Notes under the pieces: model-generated
What the model saw: the letters and a program-made list of their open reading frames with translations, nothing else
Told to the model about the DNA's origin: nothing
Database searches by the model: none
Source of the DNA: an uncultured Gammaproteobacteria bacterium
GTDB taxonomy: Bacteria > Pseudomonadota > Gammaproteobacteria > Pseudomonadales > Pseudohongiellaceae
Assembly: GCA_913060975.1 (NCBI GenBank)
Contig: CAJXVC010000008.1
Span: 1-64,000, forward strand
Direction: 5' to 3'
Length of the DNA stretch: 64,000 nt
Made by a program: the position numbers and the translations under genes
Shown here: positions 18,148 through 27,575 of the stretch, piece after piece
How the letters are laid out: each line of letters opens with the position of its first letter
Numbering within the stretch: the stretch's first letter is position 1

Positions 18148-21100
18148 ATGAGTAACAACCACAATACGGTGGATTCTCTGGCTATTGCCAATGGAGAATT
18201 GCGTAGAGCTAGCGAGCGTTCCAAATTCGATGAATTGCTGCGCTCCCGTATCGGTATTATTCTGGTTCTTGTCTTGCCGCTTATCCTCATATTCGCCATC
18301 ACTTTTGGCGGCTATCTTTACTTCAACTATCAGTCGATTCGTGCCAGTCTGGCTGACCGCCAGTTCGACAGACTCTCGCAAGCTGCACAGTTAATACGCG
18401 AAGAATTTACTGCAATTCACTATGACATTATCACACTACTGCTCGACCCGGCGCTCGCTGACAATGAACAAGGCAGCACGTTAATTGCAGGTGATTCACT
18501 ATTGTTTGAACTTGTTGGTAGCAGTCAGCGCTATGAGTATATTGCTCTGTTGGACCCACTTGGTGACGAACTAATTCGCGTAAACCGGCAGGACAGTGGT
18601 GCAACATTGGTGTCGAGCGGGAGTCTCGGCACACATGCGGATGCCCTGTATTTTTCACAAGCCATGGATCAGCAAGCGCAGCAGGTCTTTGGCACCTCGG
18701 TCCAGATCATGGACACCGCGCCGGATGATCCGCTGGAAAATGCCTTAATATTTTTTACCATCCCACGGAAAAATATGGACAACAATGTCACGTCGGTACT
18801 ACTTCTTGCGCATCGCGCCGGACCGTTATTTGGCAACATTGCCCGGATGGCCAGTAATTCACCAAGCAACATCTGGCTGGTCAATGGCGATGGTCAAATC
18901 CTCGCCAGCAGGATCAATAACACGCCATTCAGATTTATAGCTGATATCCCTGAGCGATTGAGTCTGGCGGCGCAAGAACCAGACATTTGGTCCGCATTGC
19001 AAGAAGGTGTTGAACGTTCAGCGTCGATACCTGGCGGGCTGCTCAGTCGCGCTAAAGTATGCGGACAAAATAATTGTCTTTCTGCATCTGGTCAGCTGGT
19101 AACGTCGATATCACAAGACAACGGCCAATTGGATGGCTGGAATCTTGTCGCATTACTGCCGCAAGCAGCAATGTCACCACTGCGCCTACTCAGCGCCCAG
19201 AATAATCGTAGGCTGACACTCACCATGCTGATTCTGCTGGCCGGTATAGTTGCTTCTGCATGCGCCTGGTTTCTCGGTTCTACTTTAGCCACGCTACGCC
19301 GGCAAGAAGACAATCTCAAGCGAGTAAATCTCGTGCAGGATGCCTTCTTTGAGAAGAACCCTGAAATCATGTTTGTTAAAAATCTGGACGGCACGTATTT
19401 TCTGGCCAACGAAAAATGCCGGGAACTCGCGGGAATGCCAGAGGCAGATTTTTCAGGACAAGACCGAAATGAGTTCTTCCCCGCCACTGCGAGTTCAACA
19501 ATGGCAGAACAAGACAAACAGGTCATATTACGACGCCAGGCTATGGAGTTTCATACTAAATGGAAGCGTGATGGTGTGATGCAACATTTCAAAACATTAC
19601 GCTTTCCTATTTATGGTGGCCGTCGGGAAATAGTAGCCGTTGGCGGCATCGCCAATGATGTCACTGAACAAGTACAGAGCCGGCAAGCCCTCATGGAAAA
19701 TGAGAACCTATTGCGCACATTTATCGAGTCTGCCCCGGAAGCCGTACTTATTTGTGACGGTAGCGCGAAAATTACGTTGGTTAACAAAAAAGCAGAACTA
19801 GTGTTCGGTTTCGCCCGGGAAGAGATTCTTGAGCACTCTCTACTGACCTTGCTCCCCAGTCTTGATATGAAGTTTTACGAAGACGCCATACGCGACTCGA
19901 ATAGCCCCACGGAACCAGTAGTTTATGAATTACTGGAAGGCCACGGTCAGGGTAGTAACCACCGCAAGTTCCCGGTTGATTATTCACTGGCACCGATTAT
20001 CACCGAGGACGGCGCCCTCATGATTTGCCTGCTACGCGATGTGAGTGACAGAGCGCTAATGGAAACCCAGCTGCGGCAATCACAGAAAATGGACGCGATC
20101 GGCAAGCTGACCGGAGGCATGGCACACGACTTTAACAACCTGCTCGGCATCATAATAGGTAACGTCGCGTTAGCGATGCGTCAGGTTAAAGGTGAAGAGC
20201 GACTCGAAAAACGTCTGGAAACAGTTATGATGGCCGCCAACCGCGGAGCCGAACTTACCAAGCGCATGCTGGCCGTAGCTCGTCGTCAGCCCTTGCAGCC
20301 CAAGCCACTTGATATCAATTCAGTGATCGAAGAGCTCACCAAAATGCTTCCGCAGACTATGGGCTCTCATATCAAGATGGAACTGGATCTTCAGCAAGAA
20401 TTGCCCCCAGTCTTGCTCGATGAATCAGGCTTTGAAGCGCTCTTGTTAAATCTCTCAATCAATTCGCGGGATGCTATGCCGAATGGTGGCAGCTTTACGG
20501 TCTCCACGTCAGTCAAGGCCAGAAAAGATGTTGAACTTGCGCTGCCACAAACGACAATTCAAGACTGTGACTACATTCAGATTACCGTTCGGGATACCGG
20601 CACAGGTATGACGCAAGAAGCTTTGAGCAGAGCGTTTGAACCTTTCTTTACTACCAAAGACAAAGGTAAGGGGACCGGTTTGGGGCTGGCTATGATCTAC
20701 GGATTCGTTAAACAATCCTCTGGGTACATTGTGCTCAACAGCGAGCCTGGCGCAGGGACTACGGCGTATATCTTCTTCCCAACTACCAAAGAGACTGCAA
20801 TCGACACAGTAAAAGAGAATGAAGCTCAACACTGTAAATTAGTGCAGTCCGGATCTCATACGATATTAATTGTTGACGATGAGACCGAATTGCTGAATAT
20901 CGCTGAAGCCTATCTTGAAGAACATGGTTTTAAGGTCCTGACAGCAGAAAATGGCAAGGCAGCTTTGGAAGTCGTCAAGCAACACCCCGAGATTGCCCTG
21001 ATCGTAACTGATATCGTCATGCCCGGCGGCATGAATGGCCCGGCACTTGCTGCGGAGATTGAAAAAGACCATCAACACATACGCTTCCTCTACGCCTCAG

Positions 21101-21225
21101 GCTTTCCGTCTGGAGCCGTTGCAGAAAGCGCCGGAGAGCTATTGGATGCACCACTCATCCATAAACCCTATACTCGGGAAGTATTGATCTCACAAGTTGT
21201 CGGTATTCTCTCGCAAGCAACGTGA
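18148..21225 (+). CDS. Hybrid sensor histidine kinase / response regulator
   Basis: A 1025-residue inner-membrane kinase. TM1 lies near 32-56 and TM2 near 355-377, flanking a periplasmic sensor of about 300 residues of Cache-like length. Then come two PAS domains (about 395-510 and 525-640), a His-kinase dimerisation helix with the phospho-histidine in GGMAHDFNNLLG (about 660), an ATPase domain with N box LSINSRDAMPNGG, DTGTGM and GKGTGLGL, and a C-terminal receiver (about 907-1022) with phospho-acceptor in IVTDIVMPGGMNG. The FNNLLG H-box puts it in the HisKA subgroup often ending in a receiver. Together with the preceding regulator it forms a phosphorelay; the ligand is unknown. Confidence 0.93.
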   Translation: MSNNHNTVDSLAIANGELRRASERSKFDELLRSRIGIILVLVLPLILIFAITFGGYLYFNYQSIRASLADRQFDRLSQAAQLIREEFTAIHYDIITLLLDPALADNEQGSTLIAGDSLLFELVGSSQRYEYIALLDPLGDELIRVNRQDSGATLVSSGSLGTHADALYFSQAMDQQAQQVFGTSVQIMDTAPDDPLENALIFFTIPRKNMDNNVTSVLLLAHRAGPLFGNIARMASNSPSNIWLVNGDGQILASRINNTPFRFIADIPERLSLAAQEPDIWSALQEGVERSASIPGGLLSRAKVCGQNNCLSASGQLVTSISQDNGQLDGWNLVALLPQAAMSPLRLLSAQNNRRLTLTMLILLAGIVASACAWFLGSTLATLRRQEDNLKRVNLVQDAFFEKNPEIMFVKNLDGTYFLANEKCRELAGMPEADFSGQDRNEFFPATASSTMAEQDKQVILRRQAMEFHTKWKRDGVMQHFKTLRFPIYGGRREIVAVGGIANDVTEQVQSRQALMENENLLRTFIESAPEAVLICDGSAKITLVNKKAELVFGFAREEILEHSLLTLLPSLDMKFYEDAIRDSNSPTEPVVYELLEGHGQGSNHRKFPVDYSLAPIITEDGALMICLLRDVSDRALMETQLRQSQKMDAIGKLTGGMAHDFNNLLGIIIGNVALAMRQVKGEERLEKRLETVMMAANRGAELTKRMLAVARRQPLQPKPLDINSVIEELTKMLPQTMGSHIKMELDLQQELPPVLLDESGFEALLLNLSINSRDAMPNGGSFTVSTSVKARKDVELALPQTTIQDCDYIQITVRDTGTGMTQEALSRAFEPFFTTKDKGKGTGLGLAMIYGFVKQSSGYIVLNSEPGAGTTAYIFFPTTKETAIDTVKENEAQHCKLVQSGSHTILIVDDETELLNIAEAYLEEHGFKVLTAENGKAALEVVKQHPEIALIVTDIVMPGGMNGPALAAEIEKDHQHIRFLYASGFPSGAVAESAGELLDAPLIHKPYTREVLISQVVGILSQAT

Positions 21226-21476
21226 TATCCTGCTGTGTGAATCGAAATCAATAATGTGATGCTCATCACGGTTTGCTCCTTCGGTATGCCGTTTTCCAGT
21301 AATTCTGGTTTACTCTCAAAGTTCGTTAAGAAACACCATCCAAGATAATTCTTACGCAAAATCAGCGGCATATGGAATTATTGGATTGCCCAGAAATTAG
21401 CACTGGTGATTCGCAATTCCGCAGACACCTCATAGAGTGATAACTCAGTATTATCGAATACTAGGAATTCATTGCA

Positions 21477-22226
21477 TTGGCAACACAGCGACCTATTCAA
21501 ATGCCTGCTCAATCCGAACTACAGGAAATAGAAGACTCAGCCAAATTGATGCTATTGCTGCAAATGGCCATTACCCAGCGCTGGAATTTCGACTATTCCA
21601 TTTTAACCAATAGCCGGCTCAGTACGCACACTACCAGACTTCTTGGTGCCGATCTGGACGCCAGAACAATTACGGTTGGAAGCGAAGTTAAATACTCTGG
21701 CTTACAACCAGAACAAATCGTAAATTTTCGAACCCAACACGGTGGGCTTAGTCTGGAATTTTCAACACAGTTGGTACCTTCTGGCTCAAACGCACTTTCC
21801 AGTCGCTTATTTTCCGAATGCAAGATGGTGTTCCCGCAGACTGTCATGACCAGCCAATTACGCAATGCGTTGCGAATCGATTGCTCCAGAATTGACAGAG
21901 CAGAAGTCACATTGTTCGGCAGTGAACCCCGGCAAGACGGTGTCATAGTCAATCTTTCATCGACGGGTTGTAAAATCCAGCTCAAGGGCGATGTCCGTGA
22001 GCAGATCAAATCGATGGGCAAGCTGATCGACTGCCAACTTCAATTGCCCGATGAAGAATCAATTGATGCCCGCGTAATCGTGCTCCACAGCTCCTTCGAG
22101 AAAGTGTTGGACGCCACTCTCTTGCGCTGCTATTTCCTTGAAATTCATCGCGATAGCAAGTTGAAAGTGGAGAAGCTGATTGCCAAAGCATTGCGGCGCC
22201 AGTCACAACACACGTTCCATTTTTAA
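21477..22226 (+). CDS. PilZ-domain protein (YcgR-like)
   Basis: A 249-residue cytoplasmic protein with an N-terminal YcgR-like module and a C-terminal PilZ domain. PilZ cyclic-di-GMP landmarks are visible: an Arg-containing stretch QLRNALRID before the barrel and NLSSTGCKI, matching the (D/N)xSxxG motif. Family members bind cyclic-di-GMP and brake motility or regulate exopolysaccharide. The first codon given is a TTG with AGGA about 10 bases upstream; a later ATG (MPAQSEL) at 21501 is possible. It lies 250 bases after the hybrid kinase and before the DUF2235 gene, within a block of cyclic-di-GMP-like proteins. Confidence 0.8.
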   Translation: MATQRPIQMPAQSELQEIEDSAKLMLLLQMAITQRWNFDYSILTNSRLSTHTTRLLGADLDARTITVGSEVKYSGLQPEQIVNFRTQHGGLSLEFSTQLVPSGSNALSSRLFSECKMVFPQTVMTSQLRNALRIDCSRIDRAEVTLFGSEPRQDGVIVNLSSTGCKIQLKGDVREQIKSMGKLIDCQLQLPDEESIDARVIVLHSSFEKVLDATLLRCYFLEIHRDSKLKVEKLIAKALRRQSQHTFHF

Positions 22227-22300
22227 TAGATTTGATCATACAGGCTTGCGCGCTCCCGCCTTATTGCTAAGATAGATCACTTCTCAAGAAGGAGTCTGTT

Positions 22301-23455
22301 ATGGCGCGTCGTAAAGAACACCATGAAGTTCAACTTGCCGGAACGCTGAAGCCGCGCAATCTGCTCGTCTTCATGGACGGCACCTGGAACGACGAGAATG
22401 GCCGAAGCAATGACGGCGCCGTCACCAATATCTACAAGCTATTCTCATCTTTGTCCGGCAGTCACGAACACGAGCAGATACCCCATGTAAAATCCACCGC
22501 GAAACATCTCGGCTTGTATTTTCGCGGCATTGGCAATGACGAAGCCAATGTGCAAGCTATTGGTTTTTATCAAGCAGCCTTCGGTGCCGGTGAGAAAAGT
22601 ATCCGCGACCACGCTTATGCTTCAATCTGCAAACACTATAGACCTGGTGATCGCATCAGTATTTTCGGCTTCAGCCGTGGTGCCGCCAGCGCCCGCATGC
22701 TGGCCACCAAGCTCCACAAATACGGTTTACCTGCGGAAATTACCCTGCATTATCGCAGCATGACCAATCAGTCCAGCGGAGAAAAAGAATGGCAGTTCTC
22801 GCACTATGACACCAAGGATGAAGGCAGCGGCAAAATTGATGTGGCGTTCATGGGGCTGCTGGATACCGTCGGCGCATTCGGCATTCCAATTAATATTGGT
22901 CCACTGAACTTCCAAAAGGTAAACCTTTTCCATGACCTCACCTTGTCTCCCAACGTTAAACGTGCCGTACACCTGGTTGGTATAGACGAAAGCCGGGAAC
23001 CTTTCATTCCGACACTCACTAACATTTCAGATCGCATAGATGAGGTGTGGCTGCCCGGAGTGCACAGTGATATAGGTGGAGGCTTTCACGATGGCATGTT
23101 GGGCAATGTCGCAATGGATTATCTGGTCGGAAAATTTCAACAAGAGATGCACGACATGCCAGTCACATTTACTCGCAATCTCGAGAAATGGACGCAGTAT
23201 GATCTGGATTCAGACAAGTTTGTGATGCACTACCACGGTGATGGCTTTAAAAAAACAGCCCGCAAAATGGAGGTGCTCAAGAAGCAAAAATCTACCACTG
23301 AGCCAGTCAAGGTTCATCACTCAGTGTTCAAACTCAGAGAACAGGATAATTTCTTCTACTCAGAACGCTACAATAGCTTTGCCACGCGCGTGCCAATCAA
23401 ATATGACCCAATTAATCTGAAGGACTTGGGTAGCAATATCATTCACATGCCATGA
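22301..23455 (+). CDS. DUF2235 alpha/beta-hydrolase (Tle1-like)
   Basis: A 384-residue cytoplasmic-looking protein with the DUF2235 signature: an opening strand NLLVFMDGTWND, the YFRGIGND segment, the nucleophile elbow GFSRGA with Ser125, and the late VWLPGVHSDIGGG motif that supplies the acid/His part of the triad. The fold is shared with type VI secretion phospholipase effectors (Tle1) and with housekeeping hydrolases. No signal peptide, VgrG, PAAR, or immunity gene is adjacent, so an effector role is not supported here. AAGGAG lies 8 bases before the ATG. Substrate unknown; lipid or ester cleavage is plausible. Confidence 0.88.
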   Translation: MARRKEHHEVQLAGTLKPRNLLVFMDGTWNDENGRSNDGAVTNIYKLFSSLSGSHEHEQIPHVKSTAKHLGLYFRGIGNDEANVQAIGFYQAAFGAGEKSIRDHAYASICKHYRPGDRISIFGFSRGAASARMLATKLHKYGLPAEITLHYRSMTNQSSGEKEWQFSHYDTKDEGSGKIDVAFMGLLDTVGAFGIPINIGPLNFQKVNLFHDLTLSPNVKRAVHLVGIDESREPFIPTLTNISDRIDEVWLPGVHSDIGGGFHDGMLGNVAMDYLVGKFQQEMHDMPVTFTRNLEKWTQYDLDSDKFVMHYHGDGFKKTARKMEVLKKQKSTTEPVKVHHSVFKLREQDNFFYSERYNSFATRVPIKYDPINLKDLGSNIIHMP

Positions 23456-23553
23456 CCTGACAGTGAATTGCTCGCCATATCACACGCAAATTTTCTGAGT
23501 GCCGGGGATTGCTCAAGCTGTCAGTACGACAGAACTATTGATGGCCAGAAATA

Positions 23554-24735
23554 CTAGAGCAAGCTGAGGATTGGCTGGCCGGTGTGCGCCGATTTTAATT
23601 TGGCGAGTTCCAGTTCGCCGTCTTGCAACATCTGTTGCAGATTCAGCTCTTCTTCCTTGCGCGTGATTGCCGAAACGAGAAAATCAATTTCGATAACTTT
23701 GCCATCAATTTCGAAGTCGCTTTCCTTATTGGCTTTACTGATTTTTTCAACAACGACTTGTGCGCCATCTTGGGCAACGCCTGGCAACATCAGGCGGAAA
23801 TCTTTAAAACTCGTCCTGGCCAGAACGTCTTCATTGCGGCGACGATCGTTGGCAAGCAGGGAAAAATGCCGCAACAGCTTATTGCCTGCCTGATGGCCAT
23901 GCTTCTCAACAATCTGTTGCATATTAATCACCTCAATAGTCAGCAGTGAAACCGGCTTGCTGTAACGAAGCGCCACGCCCATGATGCGCTGCCCTACTTC
24001 CAGAAACGTACGCTTGTTGAGAATTGTAGTTATTGGATCATAAATTGCGTTTTCTTCGTGCTCAACACTGAGCTCTTCCATAGTCATGATGATGATCGCA
24101 AAAGGAAAGATCATCACACTCAGAACAATACCCAGAAATAGCAAGCCTGTGGCCAGATCAGGCTCCATTAGCGAAGCACTGTCGCGCATAAATGCCAGAG
24201 TTGTCTCGCCAAGACTGTTCAACACCATCATGACTATCAACAAGTAAGCGCCATAGTGGGCTGTGGCACTCATAACAGGCCGCAAACCACGCTCAATTCG
24301 AATACCATTGAACAGGATATAGATCGCGCACAGATTAATGAAAACACTCACTGGCGTGTACAGCGCGATACGCGATGACATAGAGTCATTAATGAACGTG
24401 AAATAGATATAGCCAAGCAACCAACTAGCGAGGACAAACAGGTTTATGCCGGGCAGTTTGCTATCTTCCTGTTTCCAGTATTCAGCCAAGCCAAGGATGA
24501 TGAGTATTCTGCCGAAAAGAACAGTGCCATTGGCCATTACGACGGCCAGCGCAGGATGCAGGTATTCCTGCTGACTTAGAAGAGTTAAACCGACAGCATT
24601 CAACACATAACCGATCGCGATCTTTAACAAGCCGGGAACATGGCGATTGGCTATCCAATTGATAAACAGCGCAATGGAAGCAACCAGCGTCACAAGGCCG
24701 GTGACAAGCACTAGAGTAGGTGTATGTAGTTCCAT
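23554..24735 (-). CDS. Membrane protein with degenerate GGDEF domain
   Basis: A 393-residue protein. About six hydrophobic helices fill residues 5-215, resembling MHYT/7TM-type sensor modules. A GGDEF-family domain follows: the DPITTILNKRTF opening is intact in layout (DxLTxLxNR), but the active-site loop GGDEF reads SFKDF at 309-313 and the surrounding metal residue is altered. It should not synthesise cyclic-di-GMP and may instead bind nucleotide or relay a membrane signal. It faces the DUF2235 gene tail to tail. The ATG has no good ribosome site, so the start could shift slightly. Confidence 0.85.
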   Translation of the reverse strand: MELHTPTLVLVTGLVTLVASIALFINWIANRHVPGLLKIAIGYVLNAVGLTLLSQQEYLHPALAVVMANGTVLFGRILIILGLAEYWKQEDSKLPGINLFVLASWLLGYIYFTFINDSMSSRIALYTPVSVFINLCAIYILFNGIRIERGLRPVMSATAHYGAYLLIVMMVLNSLGETTLAFMRDSASLMEPDLATGLLFLGIVLSVMIFPFAIIIMTMEELSVEHEENAIYDPITTILNKRTFLEVGQRIMGVALRYSKPVSLLTIEVINMQQIVEKHGHQAGNKLLRHFSLLANDRRRNEDVLARTSFKDFRLMLPGVAQDGAQVVVEKISKANKESDFEIDGKVIEIDFLVSAITRKEEELNLQQMLQDGELELAKLKSAHTGQPILSLL

Positions 24736-25049
24736 TTAGCGTATGAGAACCATCTATGTAAATTATGTGCTGGCAGTACTCCCCGCTTCCTGGAACGTTT
24801 CACCGTCTGGATCACTCTGTTCGACATGCTTGTTAGACTCATAAGAGTCAGTGCAACAAGCATTATCTGGCTATAAACGAGCAATGCTTGGCTACCGTAG
24901 CAAGCTGAACAGTAATAGGGACCTGCGAAGCATAATGGCAATCACTGCTACAGTCCAATATGGGCAGACGAGATGAGAGACCAAACAGCCGGTTCTGGCT
25001 GTTCGATCAAAGGTAGTAAAGCTGAACATCGGACTGGAAGAGATTCAAC
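24736..25049. other. Intergenic region with a 7-base hairpin
   Basis: A 314-base gap between two minus-strand genes. At 24984-25003 AACAGCC and GGCTGTT form a 7-base stem with a 6-base loop, which on the minus strand is followed by TTTGG and could weakly end the GntR transcript at 25050. The promoter for the degenerate-GGDEF gene must also lie here. Confidence 0.45.
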
Positions 25050-25790
25050 CTAGCTGTGTCTTCTTTGCGGCAATAGATGTAAGCCACGTCTGGGCCAGGT
25101 CCGCAAGAACTTACTGCGTTTTTGCCAAGCCTTGATGGCCAATTCAGCATCCTGACTGATAACAGCCTCGGCCAACCCTAGTCGGGTCTTGTAATTGAGT
25201 TCAATCAGATCTTGAGAACCGTTATAGCTTGTCTTGGTTCGGCTTGTGCTGACTTCATTCCATAATATACGGACAAACAGTTCGATAAGTATATTGCCGG
25301 ACATTGCTGCTAGCAGCCCCATAAAATCAGCAGAGTATTTGAAGGACTCTTCCGGTGGCAGCAAGTTATCGGCACTCTCTTTTTGCTCAACGATGAAAGC
25401 CTCTAGCTTTTTGATCAACGCAACATCTTCACACTTTACAGCTCCAATCAGCATTGGCACTACAACCGAGTCTGCGGCATCCATAAAACTGGCATTGGAA
25501 ATCAGATCTTTGGCTGACAGATATTGGCTGGCTGATTTAATTGCGGTTTCGATCGTCGGTCGTCGAGTGAAATAGCCACCGCCTTTACCAGGCTTTACGA
25601 CCAGTAATTCCTCATATTCAAGCATTCGGGACGCCTGTCTCAAGGTAGGCATGCTAACCCCGATCTCAGCGGCAATGTCGGCCTCGGATCCCATATAGGC
25701 ATTTTCTGCCATTCCCAATATTCGCTCGCGCAGGATATTAGCAACCCGATCAGCTGTAGAGCTGGGTTTCAAAAGGGGGATCTTACGCAT
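25050..25790 (-). CDS. GntR/FadR-type transcriptional regulator (copy 1)
   Basis: A 246-residue winged-helix repressor or activator. The N-terminal GntR motif runs from STADRVANILRERIL through EADIAAEIGVSMPTLRQASR to the wing KPGKGGGYF; the C-terminal 150 residues are helical, as in the FCD ligand-binding domain, but the metal-binding His pattern of that domain is not obvious. It closely resembles the regulator at 31086-31799, with nearly identical recognition helix (PTLRQASRMLEYE), so the two may share operators. GGAG lies about 9 bases before the ATG. It stands at the left edge of the halogenase/monooxygenase island and probably controls part of it. Confidence 0.88.
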   Translation of the reverse strand: MRKIPLLKPSSTADRVANILRERILGMAENAYMGSEADIAAEIGVSMPTLRQASRMLEYEELLVVKPGKGGGYFTRRPTIETAIKSASQYLSAKDLISNASFMDAADSVVVPMLIGAVKCEDVALIKKLEAFIVEQKESADNLLPPEESFKYSADFMGLLAAMSGNILIELFVRILWNEVSTSRTKTSYNGSQDLIELNYKTRLGLAEAVISQDAELAIKAWQKRSKFLRTWPRRGLHLLPQRRHS

Positions 25791-26150
25791 GCTCTATTAC
25801 TCCGTTTAGTGCCTGTCTCTAGCCAACGCAGACTCATGCCGATGCTTGTAACGGGCAAATTACACCTTATCGACTGACATCTTGAATGTGCTATCCCTGC
25901 CGGTTCTATTCCAATATTGCTGTAGCTTCGGCTATGCACGTCTTTCGATACTTTTTCTGGTCCACAGTTCCTCCTCGGTCAGCCAATATCCAAAAACATC
26001 CAACTCAAGATCCACTGAGTCTTATTGGCGACATCAGGTCATTACTCTACTTGCGTACTGCTGGACACAGGTGTAATTTCCAGTCTACATTATTAATTAA
26101 AACTTATATAAGATATACCCCTAAAGTCACATCTGTGACGGGAGTCGCAT
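25791..26150. other. Divergent promoter region, GntR copy 1 / exported protein
   Basis: A 360-base region between divergent starts. The right end (26080-26130) is AT-rich with ATTATTAATTAAAAC and TATATAAG, likely promoter elements for the exported protein. GGGAG lies 7 bases before that gene's ATG. No clear operator palindrome was found. Confidence 0.5.
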
Positions 26151-27128
26151 ATGCCCCGCTTCAATATCAATCCGCCACATTTATACCTCGGCACTGCACT
26201 GTGCCTGATTCTGTCATCCAACTCATTGGCTCAGGATTCGGCGACCGAAGATATACCCCGCCTCGCCAATGGCCGACCGGATCTGCAAGGTACCTGGGAC
26301 TTTCGCACAATTACACCACTGCAAAGACCGGAGCAGTACGGCGACCGGGAGACATTGTCAGCCGACGAAGCAGAAGAGTTTGAGGTTGCGCGTCAGGAAC
26401 AGCTGGACCGCGATAACTTTACCGACACGTCAACAACTGGTGATTACAACGAATTCTGGTATGACCGCGGCAACCAGATTCTAGGCTCAAACAGGACCTC
26501 TCTCATCACCAATCCGCCCAATGGCCGTTTACCCGAGATGACCGAAGCAGCACAGAACATCGCCGCCAACGCCAGAGAAGCAGCCCAGCTCAATCTCGGG
26601 GTCGAAGTCAGACCGCTCTCCGAGCGCTGTATTATGGGCTTTAACTCCGGACCGCCCATGCTACCCAGCGCCTATAATAATAATGTCCAATTGGTGCAAA
26701 CTGATGACCACGTAGTTATTCACAACGAAATGGTCCACAACGCACGTATTGTCAAAATGTATACCGACGAGCATCTTGACCACCCGCGAAAATGGGAAGG
26801 CGATTCGATTGGCTACTGGGAAGGTGACACGCTAGTCATTGAAACCAGACACTTCGCTGGTGCGACGTCATTTCTTAACTCCAGCGAGAACATGGAACTC
26901 ATTGAGCGGTTCTGGATGCTCGATAGCAATTCTCTGGGCTACGAATTCACTATCACCGATCCATCGCGCTGGACTCAGCCCTGGACGGCCATGTTCCCCA
27001 TGGTACGGACTGATGAACCCATTTATGAATACGCCTGTCACGAAGGCAATTACAGCATGCCAGGCATTATGGCTGGTTGGCGCCGGCAGGAAGTCGAAGC
27101 CGAGTTTAATGCCCAGCAATCAGATTAA
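26151..27128 (+). CDS. Exported protein of unknown function (GRPDLQGTWDF family)
   Basis: A 325-residue exported protein with signal peptide ending near SLAQ. The opening IPRLANGRPDLQGTWDFRT, then RCIMGFNSGPPMLP, HNEMVHNARIV, and the repeated DSIGYWEGDTLVIETRHF pattern are those of a large uncharacterised family that I recall as very common in acidobacteria and marine proteobacteria, often beside PQQ dehydrogenases or lactonases. It probably forms a beta-rich periplasmic protein. No catalytic motif can be named. It is divergent from the GntR regulator and convergent with the copper-monooxygenase-like gene. GGGAG supports the start. Confidence 0.8.
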   Translation: MPRFNINPPHLYLGTALCLILSSNSLAQDSATEDIPRLANGRPDLQGTWDFRTITPLQRPEQYGDRETLSADEAEEFEVARQEQLDRDNFTDTSTTGDYNEFWYDRGNQILGSNRTSLITNPPNGRLPEMTEAAQNIAANAREAAQLNLGVEVRPLSERCIMGFNSGPPMLPSAYNNNVQLVQTDDHVVIHNEMVHNARIVKMYTDEHLDHPRKWEGDSIGYWEGDTLVIETRHFAGATSFLNSSENMELIERFWMLDSNSLGYEFTITDPSRWTQPWTAMFPMVRTDEPIYEYACHEGNYSMPGIMAGWRRQEVEAEFNAQQSD

Positions 27129-27575
27129 CTGTCTGTTTACTGAAACATCCCACTGTCCGATGGTCAACACAGCAGTTCATAGAGGCCTACTCACTGCGAA
27201 CGAAATCGGGAAATACCATGCCAGTATCGCTGCTATCAGTGCAGCGGCTGGCTAGCCAGCGCCTTACAGGCATGCCCCCAAATTCCGCTAATTTAGCAAT
27301 GGTCTATCGATGGACTATGGCAAGTATTGCCCATGCACTGACCACACAGAGTGCGACAGTCATAACAACCCCCTACTCAATCAGATAAGCAACTCTGGCG
27401 ATGTCGCATCGTTAGCGCCAGGTAAAGCGCAGAGAAACAGACATTGCCTGACAAAGCTTGTCGATGATACTCAAAGCAAAGACTGGAGCTCTGCGACCCA
27501 AACTACAGGCAAAAGAAAAGGCTGGAGGGAGAGCCAACCAGCCTTTTCTGCCCACATTACCTTAACGGTGCGTGA
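27129..27575. other. Gap between convergent genes
   Basis: About 450 bases with no convincing gene. It contains the bidirectional terminator at 27516-27547; nothing else stands out. Confidence 0.5.
27516..27547. terminator. Bidirectional terminator
   Basis: A perfect 10-base stem AAAAGGCTGG / CCAGCCTTTT with a 12-base loop between two convergent genes. Four T follow on the plus strand, and a T-rich TTTTCTTTT follows on the minus strand. Confidence 0.8.

Noticed and set aside
22301..23455. Type VI secretion effector call for the DUF2235 protein
   Set aside because: No VgrG, PAAR, chaperone or immunity gene nearby, so only the fold-level name is justified.
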